Positions 16,113 through 24,760 of a DNA stretch of 64,000 bases are shown piece after piece. Origin of the DNA: Permianibacter aggregans (GTDB lineage: Bacteria > Pseudomonadota > Gammaproteobacteria > Enterobacterales > Permianibacteraceae); contig NZ_CP037953.1 in assembly GCF_009756665.1 (NCBI RefSeq), forward strand, positions 1,178,001 through 1,242,000, written 5' to 3'. Made by a program: the position numbers and the translations under genes. How positions within the stretch are numbered: position 1 is the stretch's first letter; every line of letters starts with the position of its first letter. Under the pieces are notes generated by a model that saw only the letters and a list, made by a program, of their open reading frames with translations, ran no database searches and was not told the DNA's origin.

Positions 16113-17503
16113 ACCGTCTGTTTTTCTCCGGCAAGATCGCCATGTTCGGCTTGGCGTCCCTGCTTAGCCATGTCACATCACACGCCGAAGAAACCGTCGT
16201 TTTTATAATCGACACGGATCAGCAAGCCTTGCTGCAAGCGGAAGTGACGCCGGACTGGTTTGGCTTGGACCTTGGTGAACGCTGGAGTCATTTGCAGGTA
16301 AAAGATCAGCTCGGCAATCCTGTGCCGTTTCGCTTTGTACAAAAGAAGCCTGTGCCGGACTTGATTGCCGACGACATAGCGCTGCCAGTATTCCTGCTGA
16401 CCACAAATGAAACGCCAACGAATACCTCACTACCGCCCGCGATGATTCGGGTAACACCAAATAGCATCGAAGTGCGTACCGAAGCGGCGCAACAGACCGG
16501 CGCCAACTCCACAACCGAGTACCTGATTGATTTGCGCGACATCGAACAACGGCCGTCGCAGCTGCGATTCAATTGGCAAGGAGACGAAAGCAATCGGATT
16601 TATTCGTTGAATGTTTATTACGGCAATGATTTACAACACTGGCAGCATGCTGGCCGATTTGCCCTGACACGTCTGCTCGCCAACGATACGATGCTGGAAA
16701 AGAATCATTTGGATCTACCCGCGCAGGCTGCCACGCACGATTATTTGAAAGTGCAGTTCGAGCCAGAATCACCCATTGTCCTCAACAGCATCATCGGCCA
16801 CCATCAGCGTTATCAGCAGACAAAAAGCGCTACGATGGCGTGGACGGTAAACGGTCATGCTGCTGATCATCAGGTGCGGGCAACGAGCAGCCGTCAGCGT
16901 CGACGCGATGATGTTCCGGTTACCGCTTGGGAATATCCGCGTCAGGAGCGAGCACCAGCGAATACCGTGTTTATCGATTTTGGCCAGCGTGGTTTCATTG
17001 GCGATTTGCGCCTGCTGAGCAAGAACGAGAACGATCAGGATTGGCGAGAAGTATTCAATGGCACTTGGCATCATATTCGTCATCAAGAGCAGTGGTACTC
17101 ATCGAGCGCTATCGCGCTTTCACAAGGTAGCGCCAGACATTGGCGTATCGAGGTCGACGACAGCGAGGCGACCGCACACCCTCCGAGCCTGTGCTTTCAT
17201 GCGCCGCGATGGCAGTTCCAGTTTTTGGCCAATGGCCACTCACCGTATCTCCTGATTCGCACTGACGACGCCAACCATCGCTCGATAAGCGCTATGCAGG
17301 AAATATTCGACTCACTCGACATCGGCAGCGACGCGCCAGCAACGACTGTGCAAGTACAAGCTCAAGTGGCCGCCATCACCGCCCCTGAAGAAGCACCGAG
17401 AAACCTTCGCCACATCATTTTGTGGTCACTGTTGATCGGCGCCAGCGTGATCATGCTTTACGCGGTATTTCGGCTTTTCCGCCAGGCACCGAAAGCGGAC
17501 TGA
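16109..17503 (+). CDS. DUF3999 family exported membrane protein
   Basis: The start is ATG 16109, overlapping the DUF2339 stop by 4 bp (ATGA). The upstream part of the open frame lies inside that gene and is not used. The 464-residue protein has a signal peptide (about 1-27, ending SHAEE), a large periplasmic beta-rich region, and one C-terminal membrane helix (IILWSLLIGASVIMLYAVF) with a short cytoplasmic tail. The layout fits DUF3999. No enzymatic motif is visible. Translational coupling to DUF2339 suggests the two form a membrane complex. Confidence 0.82.
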   Translation: MNRLFFSGKIAMFGLASLLSHVTSHAEETVVFIIDTDQQALLQAEVTPDWFGLDLGERWSHLQVKDQLGNPVPFRFVQKKPVPDLIADDIALPVFLLTTNETPTNTSLPPAMIRVTPNSIEVRTEAAQQTGANSTTEYLIDLRDIEQRPSQLRFNWQGDESNRIYSLNVYYGNDLQHWQHAGRFALTRLLANDTMLEKNHLDLPAQAATHDYLKVQFEPESPIVLNSIIGHHQRYQQTKSATMAWTVNGHAADHQVRATSSRQRRRDDVPVTAWEYPRQERAPANTVFIDFGQRGFIGDLRLLSKNENDQDWREVFNGTWHHIRHQEQWYSSSAIALSQGSARHWRIEVDDSEATAHPPSLCFHAPRWQFQFLANGHSPYLLIRTDDANHRSISAMQEIFDSLDIGSDAPATTVQVQAQVAAITAPEEAPRNLRHIILWSLLIGASVIMLYAVFRLFRQAPKAD

Positions 17504-17640
17504 CGCGTCAATGCCGCCGTTCCTGCTTGCGTAACGCGGCCAAGGACTGGAAAATCGCCGGCTTCCGGTCTGGATCTTACTGAACACCGGTGTTGAGTGG
17601 GCACGCGTCCGCTCCGTTTTTACTTATATGGAGATTTGAG

Positions 17641-18180
17641 ATGTACCGTATATACGCGCTGTTGCTTTGCTGCGGCCTTGCCCACGTGCTGATGCCATCG
17701 GTCGCCGAGGCCAACACTATCTACAAATGGGTAGATAAAGACGGCAAAGTCCATTTCAGCGACCGCCCGGTCGAGGGTGCGAAAAAGATCAGCGGTGACG
17801 ATGAACCCGAAGCCGAAGCCGATGCCGAAACGGAATCGAGCAGCGGCCCGTTCCAGCGCAATCAGGTTATTGGCCGTTGGCAGGATGAGATCCTGGAAGA
17901 TATCCATGAGACGTTTACCGCCAACGGCGATTACATCCGAGCCGGCGAAGCAATGGGCATGAAAACGCGCATTACCGGCACCTGGAAATTGCTCGGCGAT
18001 ATGCTGATCATTCAGGTCAACGCAAAAACGATGACAATGCCCAACGGCCAGCAAAAAACCGAAAGCAAATCGGATGTGCGCCGTCGCAAATTAATCTCGT
18101 TCGATGACAACGTCATGCACTTCAGCACGAAAGGAAAATACGGTGACGATGAGTTCCGCTACAAGCGAATAAGCAATTAA
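17641..18180 (+). CDS. DUF4124 domain exported protein
   Basis: The start is ATG 17641, six bases after GGAGA. The 179-residue product has a signal peptide (MYRIYALLLCCGLAHVLMPSVAEA). A short DUF4124 unit follows (NTIYKWVDKDGKVHFSDRPVEGAKKI), then an acidic linker rich in Glu and Ala, then a C-terminal lipocalin-like or META-like domain (VIGRWQDEILEDIHETFTANGDY ... GTWKLLGDMLIIQ). Such domains are common in periplasmic proteins of gammaproteobacteria, but the function is unknown. It is followed by a clear terminator. Confidence 0.78.
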   Translation: MYRIYALLLCCGLAHVLMPSVAEANTIYKWVDKDGKVHFSDRPVEGAKKISGDDEPEAEADAETESSSGPFQRNQVIGRWQDEILEDIHETFTANGDYIRAGEAMGMKTRITGTWKLLGDMLIIQVNAKTMTMPNGQQKTESKSDVRRRKLISFDDNVMHFSTKGKYGDDEFRYKRISN

Positions 18181-18192
18181 TCATCATTAAAG

Positions 18193-18217
18193 GAGCGGCA
18201 GAATGGCCGCTCTTTTT
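18193..18217 (+). terminator. Rho-independent terminator
   Basis: GAGCGGC pairs with GCCGCTC around AGAATG, followed by TTTTT, 13 bp after the DUF4124 gene stop. Confidence 0.85.
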
Positions 18218-18428
18218 CATACTACCTCTCTGTTCAATATCCTCCGCTCTCCTCGGCAGCCCAACCAAGCGCAAAGCACAGCAAATTCCACCCAATACGG
18301 CCAAGCCAAATGCCGTTCTGGCCGGCTACGGCACCACGTCGCTTGACAAGCCAGGACAATCGACCCAGTCCCCGCATAAGACAAATGACCTAACCTACAC
18401 CGCTGAAACCGTATTGGCGCTTCGCGGT

Positions 18429-19256
18429 TCAGGGCTGTCGCATCGGTGTTGCCACGGCTTGACGGCGCTCAATATTCTGCATCAACGATGCCGGTCGATA
18501 ACGACGCTCAACTTCTGCCAAGGCGCCTCGTTGCAAGCGCCGACGAATCACCGCATTGACTCGTTCAACCAGCGCGGCGGAAACGCTTTGCTGACTGAAC
18601 ATGATATGTACCGGCGCAATACGCAGCCAGTCACCGGCATTGAGAACCTGCTTGCTCTCTGCCGCTGAAATGCTGTGAAAAAACACATCCGCATCGATCA
18701 AAATCATGTCGCCGCGCCGTGGTTTGGTGAACAGCAAGCGCGCCGCTTTGGTCGCGGAGTTGTAAGCGGTCATGCGCCCGGAAGCGAGCCACGGTTCACG
18801 CAACACCTGAAACTCCTCACCAAAGAATCCGGATGCCGGAGCAATCAGGCGGACCTGTTGTTCGTAAGCCTCAGCCAAGGTTTTGAATGCTGGGAGCGGT
18901 GTGTCCTCGAGCGCAAACAGGCCAATGACTTCCTGCCGATACGCTTCGGAGAAGTGTGCGTAGCGGGTGCGTTCGGTACGAAAAGACATCCGAGTCATGG
19001 CATCGATACGACCTTCACGTAACAAACGCAAGGCCCGCTCAATGCTCATTGGCTCGGTTACCCATTCGATTTGGCAACCGGCTTCAACAAGAATCGTCTC
19101 TGCCATCTCGACATCCATGCCGGTTACCTGACCTTTCTCGTCGAGATAGGAAGCCGGTGCCGCCAGATCGAGTTGCACGCGTATTTTGCTCGGGCAATCG
19201 TTGGCCTCGGTCGATGTGGCCAGAAGCAACAACAATACTGCCAGAGCTTTCTTCAT
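18429..19256 (-). CDS. Periplasmic solute-binding protein, family 3-like (paralogue A)
   Basis: A 275-residue protein with signal peptide MKKALAVLLLLLATSTEA. The bacterial amino-acid-type binding fold is shown by ASYLDEKGQVTGMDVEMAETIL, GCQIEWVTEPMSIERALRLLREGRIDAMTRM and the second-lobe segment GDMILIDADVFF. It is clearly paralogous to the next gene, sharing SIERALR, RTRYAHFSE.YRQEV.GLFAL and DTPLPAF at equivalent positions. No ABC permease is encoded nearby. It may feed a distant transporter or act as a sensor. The 248-bp gap to the DUF4124 gene holds only that gene's terminator. Confidence 0.82.
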   Translation of the reverse strand: MKKALAVLLLLLATSTEANDCPSKIRVQLDLAAPASYLDEKGQVTGMDVEMAETILVEAGCQIEWVTEPMSIERALRLLREGRIDAMTRMSFRTERTRYAHFSEAYRQEVIGLFALEDTPLPAFKTLAEAYEQQVRLIAPASGFFGEEFQVLREPWLASGRMTAYNSATKAARLLFTKPRRGDMILIDADVFFHSISAAESKQVLNAGDWLRIAPVHIMFSQQSVSAALVERVNAVIRRRLQRGALAEVERRYRPASLMQNIERRQAVATPMRQP

Positions 19257-19531
19257 ATCGTTTTGCCCACGTTGCCGACGACACGACGGTCGCTTGATCC
19301 GTTGCTGAGTATAGACAAATGCTGGACCTTATCTGGCCGGAGCTTTCTCGTGGCGCCAATACGATTTACGCCCCTCAGCGCCCAAATAATAATAAAACGG
19401 TCGCCCAGGAATTTCGTGATCAAAAATGGGCAGTGCAATCCTGCATCAGGTTTATGTTGGTATGCGCTCGCATCGGACGAGTTCATCAGGCTCGAAGGTC
19501 CGCTGGCCAGCTAAGGCTCAACATCACACCA

Positions 19532-20359
19532 TCAGTGAACTGATTTCACGGCTGACATTGCTTGCATTCGTTCAATGCTTTGCATCAGCAGCGCTGGACG
19601 ATAGCGACGTTCTATTGCTGCCAATGTACCCAGCTTTCTATGTTCTCGAATGACGGCGTTGAGGCGTTCAACCAGTTCAGCCGAAATCGTCTTTTTACTG
19701 AACATGATATGGGCTGGCGAAATGAGCAACCAATCGCCAACGTTGATGACTTGTTCCGTTTCCGCGTCAGAAATAAAATGATGGAACACATCGGCATCAA
19801 TCAAGATCATGTCGCCACGAGGCGGTTTGGTGAACAACAGGCGAGAGGCATAGGTTGCCGAGTCGTAAGCAGTCATTCGACCGGATGCCAACCATCGGTC
19901 TCGCAGTTGATGAAGTTCCTCACCAAAAAAACCGGCGCCCGGAGCAATCAATCGCACACCTTTTTCGTAAGCTTCGGTCAGCGTCGAGAATGCCGGCAGC
20001 GGCGTATCTTTCAATGCAAAAAGGCCAAGCACCTCTTGCCGGTAGACTTCAGAAAAATGTGCATAACGCGTGCGCTCGGGACGAATCGACATTCGGGTGA
20101 TGACATCAACATATCCCTCTTGAACCTGCCGTAAAGCCCGCTCAATGCTCATCGATTCGAACGTCCACTCGATCTCGCAGCCGGCTTCGCGCAAGATCAG
20201 CTGCAGCATCTCTACATCCATGCCGGTGATCGTGCCTTTTGCATCGATATAGGAAGTCGGTGCGGCCAGGTCGAGCTGAACGCGGATTTTATTGGGGCAA
20301 ACATTGGCCATCGCACCTGATGCCACGACCAACAGCAGGACCGCCAGAGCCCTTCTCAT
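19532..20359 (-). CDS. Periplasmic solute-binding protein, family 3-like (paralogue B)
   Basis: I use ATG 20359 (MRRALAVLLLVVASGAMA) by analogy with its neighbour; ATGs at 20365 and 20371 are alternatives, and no strong ribosome-binding site separates them. The 275 residues align along the whole length with the adjacent paralogue, including the N-terminal ICxNKIRVQLDLAAPTSY-type region and FHHFISDAETEQVINVGDWL. It is a tandem duplication that has diverged. The 275-bp gap between the two holds nothing I can recognise. Confidence 0.82.
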   Translation of the reverse strand: MRRALAVLLLVVASGAMANVCPNKIRVQLDLAAPTSYIDAKGTITGMDVEMLQLILREAGCEIEWTFESMSIERALRQVQEGYVDVITRMSIRPERTRYAHFSEVYRQEVLGLFALKDTPLPAFSTLTEAYEKGVRLIAPGAGFFGEELHQLRDRWLASGRMTAYDSATYASRLLFTKPPRGDMILIDADVFHHFISDAETEQVINVGDWLLISPAHIMFSKKTISAELVERLNAVIREHRKLGTLAAIERRYRPALLMQSIERMQAMSAVKSVH

Positions 20360-20511
20360 ACTCATTTGCACAGATTTCTGATCACAAGCGAATCGCTGAG
20401 TATAGCCAAAAGCCAGGTGTATCTGGTCCGGGTTTTGTTATTCCAGTCTCGCCCGCGTCAATGCACGCAAACAATGAGTGTGGCCGCCGTTTTATCGGCG
20501 TAAAGAGAAAA

Positions 20512-20535
20512 GGCTACGAGAGCGTAGCCTTTTTT
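20512..20535. terminator. Bidirectional terminator downstream of the GH16 gene
   Basis: GGCTACG pairs with CGTAGCC around AGAG, with TTTTTT on the plus side and a T-rich tract on the minus side. It lies 15 bp beyond the end of the minus-strand GH16 gene. Confidence 0.8.
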
Positions 20536-20550
20536 ACTTTGCTGCCGCGG

Positions 20551-22059
20551 TTACTGATAAACCCGCACGTAATCCACGTACATTCGTTGTGGGAATGTGC
20601 TGCTGCCGTCCGGGCTGCCGGGCCAATTGCCACCCACAGCCACATTCAACAACAAGAAAAATGGCTGATCGAACACCCAGTTGCCGCGAGCTTGCACCTG
20701 CGCGCGTGTGACGCTATAGAACTTCACGTTATCAACAAACCAGCTGATGCCATCGGCGTTCCATTCAACGGCATATACATGATAATTGGCATTCGCCGAT
20801 TCATTCAGATTGTGCGTTCCCATGAATGGCGTCGCGCCGGAATAGCCAGGACCATGCAATGCACCGTGCGTCAGTGTCGGCTCGTAACCGACATGCTCCA
20901 TGATGTCGATTTCACCATTGTTCGGCCAACCGACTTGATCGATGTTGTTGCCCATCGCCCAGAATGCCGGCCAAATACCTTGCGCTTGTGGCAGTTTCAA
21001 GCGTGCTTCGATACGGCCATGAGTAAAGGTTTTCTTATTCTTCGAGATCATCCGCGTTGATGTGTACGTACAGCGACCATACCAGCAGTTGTAATTGCCG
21101 GGGTTATCGCGCCGCGCTTCCAGCACCAGCACATTGCTGCCCGCTGCGGCATCAAATTGCACAAAGGCATTTTGACCTCCGGTGTAATACTGCAGCTCGT
21201 TATTGCCCCAACCACCGCCACCGGTTTCAAACGTCCAGTTGTTGGCGTTGATGCTGTCAAAATTATCACTGAACACCAGATTTCCCGCGGCTTTGCGCAC
21301 CACAATCGACGATACGGTGTCATTGAATCCGGGATGCGCGACACCAATGCAACTGTTGTCACCACGTATCGTTACCGAGCGCCCTCCAAAGTTGTCGTGC
21401 TCATACAACACTGCTTCAAACCCGGAGGCCACGCGAATCGATGATGCGTCATCGTTGACGAAACCACGCGTGCGCAAGGCCGCCAGATTATGCGCCCCTT
21501 CGCCAAGATTGGCTGCCCAGCCACCGTAGTTGCAATGCTGATAAACGCTGACCACACCCGCGGTGTTATTCGGCACCACTTCTATCCAATTGAAATTCCA
21601 ACCGCCGGTTTGCGCGAACACACCGAGATTGTAAGTGCCGGCATTCAACTGTACGGTTTTCGAAATCGTGGTCCAGTTCTGCCAGCCACCGGTTGCCGGA
21701 ATCGCGAAACTGCCGAGCACAATGGCGCCAGCGTTCAAGTCGACCGACGCCGTACCACCGCCAGGGCTCGCGACACGCATTTTCACCGTGTAGCTACCGG
21801 TACTCGGCACCACCAAGTTGTTGTACACCAACCATTCGGTGGCTTCGATCCAACCGACGTTGAAGCCGCCACCGACATCCTGTGTTGCCTCAATATCAAC
21901 ACTGTCGTTGCGAAACGCACCACCGCTATTACCCGGCGTAGTATCGAACCAGGCATTGTAATTCTCAGCCTGAAACACTTCAGCCTGCGCACCGCCAGCA
22001 ATCAACGCCAGCCAGCCCGACACCCAAGCCGCCCTCCATACCTGATGTTTCCTATTCAT
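20551..22059 (-). CDS. Secreted GH16 endo-beta-glucanase with CBM6-like and beta/gamma-crystallin modules
   Basis: The start is ATG 22059 after AGGACAAAAAAG; the longer frame has no signal peptide at its N terminus. The 502-residue protein has a signal peptide (to about 26). A CBM6-like carbohydrate-binding module follows at about 27-165 (FQAENYNAWFDT to NFNWIEV), then a beta/gamma-crystallin-like module at about 170-257 (VYQHCNYGGWAANLGEG, LYEHDNFGGRSVTIRGDN). The C-terminal GH16 domain carries the catalytic GEIDIMEH, with Glu383, Asp385 and Glu388. The likely substrate is beta-1,3- or mixed-linkage glucan such as laminarin. A LacI-type operator lies upstream. Confidence 0.92.
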   Translation of the reverse strand: MNRKHQVWRAAWVSGWLALIAGGAQAEVFQAENYNAWFDTTPGNSGGAFRNDSVDIEATQDVGGGFNVGWIEATEWLVYNNLVVPSTGSYTVKMRVASPGGGTASVDLNAGAIVLGSFAIPATGGWQNWTTISKTVQLNAGTYNLGVFAQTGGWNFNWIEVVPNNTAGVVSVYQHCNYGGWAANLGEGAHNLAALRTRGFVNDDASSIRVASGFEAVLYEHDNFGGRSVTIRGDNSCIGVAHPGFNDTVSSIVVRKAAGNLVFSDNFDSINANNWTFETGGGGWGNNELQYYTGGQNAFVQFDAAAGSNVLVLEARRDNPGNYNCWYGRCTYTSTRMISKNKKTFTHGRIEARLKLPQAQGIWPAFWAMGNNIDQVGWPNNGEIDIMEHVGYEPTLTHGALHGPGYSGATPFMGTHNLNESANANYHVYAVEWNADGISWFVDNVKFYSVTRAQVQARGNWVFDQPFFLLLNVAVGGNWPGSPDGSSTFPQRMYVDYVRVYQ

Positions 22060-22150
22060 CTTTTTTGTCCTCGTGTTGGTTTTACCAAACCCGAAAGCGG
22101 TCCCTCTCCACCCGCTGCCGGGTCGTGCGCTCACGCTGCAGTCAAATTCA

Positions 22151-22164
22151 TGTAAGCGCTTTCA
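22151..22164 (-). promoter_or_regulatory. LacI-family-type operator upstream of the GH16 gene
   Basis: On the minus strand the site reads TGAAAGCGCTTACA, a 14-bp near-palindrome centred on GC that matches the general LacI/CcpA operator form. It lies about 92 bp upstream of the glucanase start and suggests sugar-dependent repression. The rest of the 426-bp gap (22060-22485) shows no gene or other clear element. Confidence 0.7.
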
Positions 22165-22485
22165 GTAATGAATGTTGCAGAACCGCAAAAGAACAACAAG
22201 GATTTTTCAATCATGATGTCGCCGTTTATGGCGCCTGTCACATTTACTGCATTGCAGCACAGTCGCTTGCTAGCCGTTATTTCGGAGCGATTAAACCAAG
22301 TCAATCGATGGCTCCGTCGCCCAAAGTCATGACTCAGCCAGCCAGTTGTCGCACTGACTACTCTCGTTGACTTGTTGCTCTGTTTTTTTCAAGCAGGAAG
22401 CTCGCAAGGTAACGAACCTGAGCTCGCCCAACGGGTGTTGGTTCAGAAATCGTTCACGGACAATTTGTCCTCAAAGGAGACCGAA

Positions 22486-22920
22486 ATGAAATATTGGGGT
22501 TTGATTTTTGGCTTATTGCTGCCGTTTGCCAGTTTTGCTGAAAGTGCTGAAGCCTTATCCACCGCAGCCATCAGCGCCAGAATTCAGCTAGTCAATGACG
22601 CGCAAAACAACATGATGCTCAGCGGTTCAACCGTGGCCGATGTTGATGCGCTGTTCGCATTTTTCAGTAATGACTTTGTCTATGTACACGAGGTGTACGG
22701 CGGCACGTATCCCCGCGAGCATCTTTACCATAACTCGATCAACAACCTACAAGCTGGTCGCTATAAATTGACTGAGCCGCGTTATCAGATTCTGCAGATC
22801 CTGCCCGGCTTGAACGCCGCCGCAGTTCAGCGCCGCGAACAACGAAGCGGCAAAATACACTTGACGCTATTCGAATTCAAAGACGATAAGATCTCGAAAA
22901 TTGTTGAATACTGGCAATAA
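22486..22920 (+). CDS. Exported NTF2-like (SnoaL/DUF4440-type) protein
   Basis: The start is ATG 22486 after AAAGGAGACCGAA; upstream in-frame starts lack a ribosome-binding site. The 144-residue protein has a signal peptide (MKYWGLIFGLLLPFASFA). The mature part has the cone-shaped NTF2-like pattern: a helix carrying LVNDAQNNMM, VDALFAFFSNDFVYVHEVYGG, then strands ending FEFKDDKISKIVEYWQ. Family members bind or convert small molecules, but no active-site signature is clear here, so the function is unknown. Confidence 0.72.
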   Translation: MKYWGLIFGLLLPFASFAESAEALSTAAISARIQLVNDAQNNMMLSGSTVADVDALFAFFSNDFVYVHEVYGGTYPREHLYHNSINNLQAGRYKLTEPRYQILQILPGLNAAAVQRREQRSGKIHLTLFEFKDDKISKIVEYWQ

Positions 22921-22975
22921 CGTCGGTGCGCCAAACTCATCGTCACGGATCGCCGTGTCCGCTAACACGAAAACG

Positions 22976-24070
22976 CTACTTTCCAGCCATATACTTGCGA
23001 TAAACATCGGCGGTCTGGCCGGCAATCACCGGCCAGGAAAATTCCGTTTTCGCTTTTTCGCGTGCAGCTTCGCCCATTTGCTTGCAGCGGGCTTTGTCGC
23101 GAATCAGCGGAATCAGTTTTTCGGCCATCGCTTCCGGATCGCGCGGAGGCACCAGAAAACCGGTTTTGCCTTCTTCGATCAAGGCCGGAATGCCGCCGAC
23201 GTGGGTGCCGACCAGCACCAGTCCCGATGCCATGGATTCCAGACCAGTGATGCTGGTCGCTTCCATCAGGCTGGGCAGCACCGAGATATCACAGGCGCGG
23301 TAAATATCCGGCATGTCGTTGTTGTTGACCGACCCGAGCATCGTCACCCGTTCGCTCATACCCGCCTCACGGATGATGCGTTCGACATTGCCGCGCTCAT
23401 CGCCATCGCCGGCAACAACAATATGCACGTCTTCGTTTTTCAGCTTCGCCACCGCTTCGGCGAAATAACGCACACCGTTTTTCTCGTGCAGACGGCGGGC
23501 CATGACAATCACCGGTTTGTCGTCCGCGATGCCCCATTTCGCCCGTAACGGCGAAGCGCCCGGTTTGAATTTCTCGATATCGACAGCATTCGGAATGTAA
23601 GTCACCGGGCCGAGATAGCCGAGTGCGCGGGTGGCGTCGCAGAGCTCTTCGCTAGGCGCGATGATTTCATTGAAATGAACAATACGCTTCAAGCTGCGGG
23701 CACGGCTGAACGCGCTTTTATTCAGGCGCTTCAGAAAACCGGAAGTATGGTTGGTGAAAATGGTCGGAATGCCTAGATTGCGTACAGCGACGGCCGGCTT
23801 CAAGCCGTGGACATGGGCGACATCGAAACGTTTGGCCTGATGCAATTTTTTCAGCCAGCGCGCCAGCTGCCAGTCGTACAGCGCCTGGGCCCGGAAGAAA
23901 TGCGGGCGATGCACCGGGAATCCGAAGGGCTTGTCGGCCTCTTCCAGTGAGCCGGCAACCACCTCAACCTCGTGGCCGGCCGCTATCAACGCCTTGGTCA
24001 GCTCGTATACATGGCTTTCCACGCCCCCGACATGGGGTGGGAACACGCTGGTCAGCATCAATACTCGCAT
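22976..24070 (-). CDS. Glycosyltransferase family 4 protein
   Basis: The start is ATG 24070 (MRVLMLTSVFPPHVGGVESHVY), giving 364 residues; the open frame further upstream is not conserved. This is a GT-B fold enzyme. The N-terminal acceptor domain has the GGVESHVYELTKAL loop. The C-terminal nucleotide-sugar domain has MARRLHEKNGVRYFAEAVAKL, the SLMEATSITGLESMASG segment with the E-x7-E pattern, and GIPALIEEGKTGFLVPP. It is likely retaining and cytoplasmic, acting in envelope or exopolysaccharide assembly. It stands alone next to a tRNA gene, so the pathway cannot be told. Confidence 0.88.
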   Translation of the reverse strand: MRVLMLTSVFPPHVGGVESHVYELTKALIAAGHEVEVVAGSLEEADKPFGFPVHRPHFFRAQALYDWQLARWLKKLHQAKRFDVAHVHGLKPAVAVRNLGIPTIFTNHTSGFLKRLNKSAFSRARSLKRIVHFNEIIAPSEELCDATRALGYLGPVTYIPNAVDIEKFKPGASPLRAKWGIADDKPVIVMARRLHEKNGVRYFAEAVAKLKNEDVHIVVAGDGDERGNVERIIREAGMSERVTMLGSVNNNDMPDIYRACDISVLPSLMEATSITGLESMASGLVLVGTHVGGIPALIEEGKTGFLVPPRDPEAMAEKLIPLIRDKARCKQMGEAAREKAKTEFSWPVIAGQTADVYRKYMAGK

Positions 24071-24208
24071 GGCAGTCACAGTTGGTCGGCGAAATCGCCG
24101 CGCATTGTAACAAAGCAGGGCCTGCAAACGGGCCTTTTACTGGCTTGACACTCAAGCCGCCATTCCGGACAATACGCGCCCCTTGCCGCTAGCGGCTCGG
24201 GAAGGTCT

Positions 24209-24285
24209 GGTGATGTAGCTCAGTTGGTTAGAGCGGAGGATTCATAACCCTCAGGTCGGCAGTTCAACTCTGCCCATCACCACCA
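24209..24285 (+). tRNA. tRNA-Met (CAT anticodon)
   Basis: The 77-nt cloverleaf has acceptor GGTGATG pairing with CATCACC, then A and an encoded CCA. The D arm contains AGCTCAGTTGGTTAGAGC. The anticodon CAT is at 24243-24245, and the T arm is GGCAG-TTCAACT-CTGCC. The absence of an initiator-type mismatch at the top of the acceptor stem points to elongator Met. A lysidine-modified tRNA-Ile2 cannot be fully excluded from sequence alone. Confidence 0.93.
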
Positions 24286-24663
24286 AGAATTTTTGCAGAA
24301 GGCTCACGTTGGTGGGCCTTTTGTTTTTCTGGAACTGCCGGGGCTTTTTATATTCGGCAGTTCAATTGCTGACTCCTTCCATGGAGTCAGCCCTTCGGGG
24401 CGCTCCGCGCCTCCAATCTGCTCCCGGCAGATCGGTCTGCCCATCACCACCAAGAATTTTTGCAGAAGGCTCACGTTGGTGGGCCTTTTGTTTTTCTGGA
24501 ACTGCCGGGGCTTTTTATATTCGGCAGTTCAATTGCTGACTCCTTCCATGGAGTCAGCCCTTCGGGGCGCTCCGCGCCTCCAATCTGCTCCCGGCAGATC
24601 GGTCTGCCCATCACCACCAAGAATTTTTGCAGAAGGCTCACGTTGGTGGGCCTTTTGTTTTTC
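24269..24663 (+). repeat. 167-bp tandem array carrying the tRNA 3' end and terminator
   Basis: Units start at 24269, 24436 and 24603; the first two are complete and appear identical, and the third stops after 61 bp. Each begins with TCTGCCCATCACCACCA, the last 17 nt of the tRNA, followed by a hairpin-plus-T terminator (GGCTCAC/GTGGGCC then TTTTGTTTTT). Within the unit, TCGGCAGTTCAA (24354-24365) repeats the 5' half of the tRNA T arm. It is separated from the next TCTGCCC by 70 nt of hairpin-rich sequence, including GCTGACTCC/GGAGTCAGC. Only the first tRNA copy is complete. Confidence 0.92.
24301..24328 (+). terminator. tRNA-Met terminator (repeated in the array)
   Basis: GGCTCAC pairs with GTGGGCC, with one G-T pair, around GTTG, followed by TTTTGTTTTT. 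Identical copies recur 167 and 334 bp further on. Confidence 0.8.
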
Positions 24664-24760
24664 GCCAGCGGCCTCCCTACCCTATCCCATTTGACATTGG
24701 TTTTACCCGTTCTCCTTACGATGCCCTTCGCTCAATACCGCTGACGAAGGAGAAACTCGA

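Noticed and set aside
20239-21060. 273-residue plus-strand open frame
   Set aside because: It runs antisense across the end of the GH16 gene, the terminator and a binding-protein gene; it is a shadow of GC-rich coding sequence.
24293-24744. Overlapping plus-strand frames with repeated peptide segments downstream of the tRNA
   Set aside because: They arise from the 167-bp tandem array; the period is not a multiple of three, so the frame shifts between units, and there is no ribosome-binding site.
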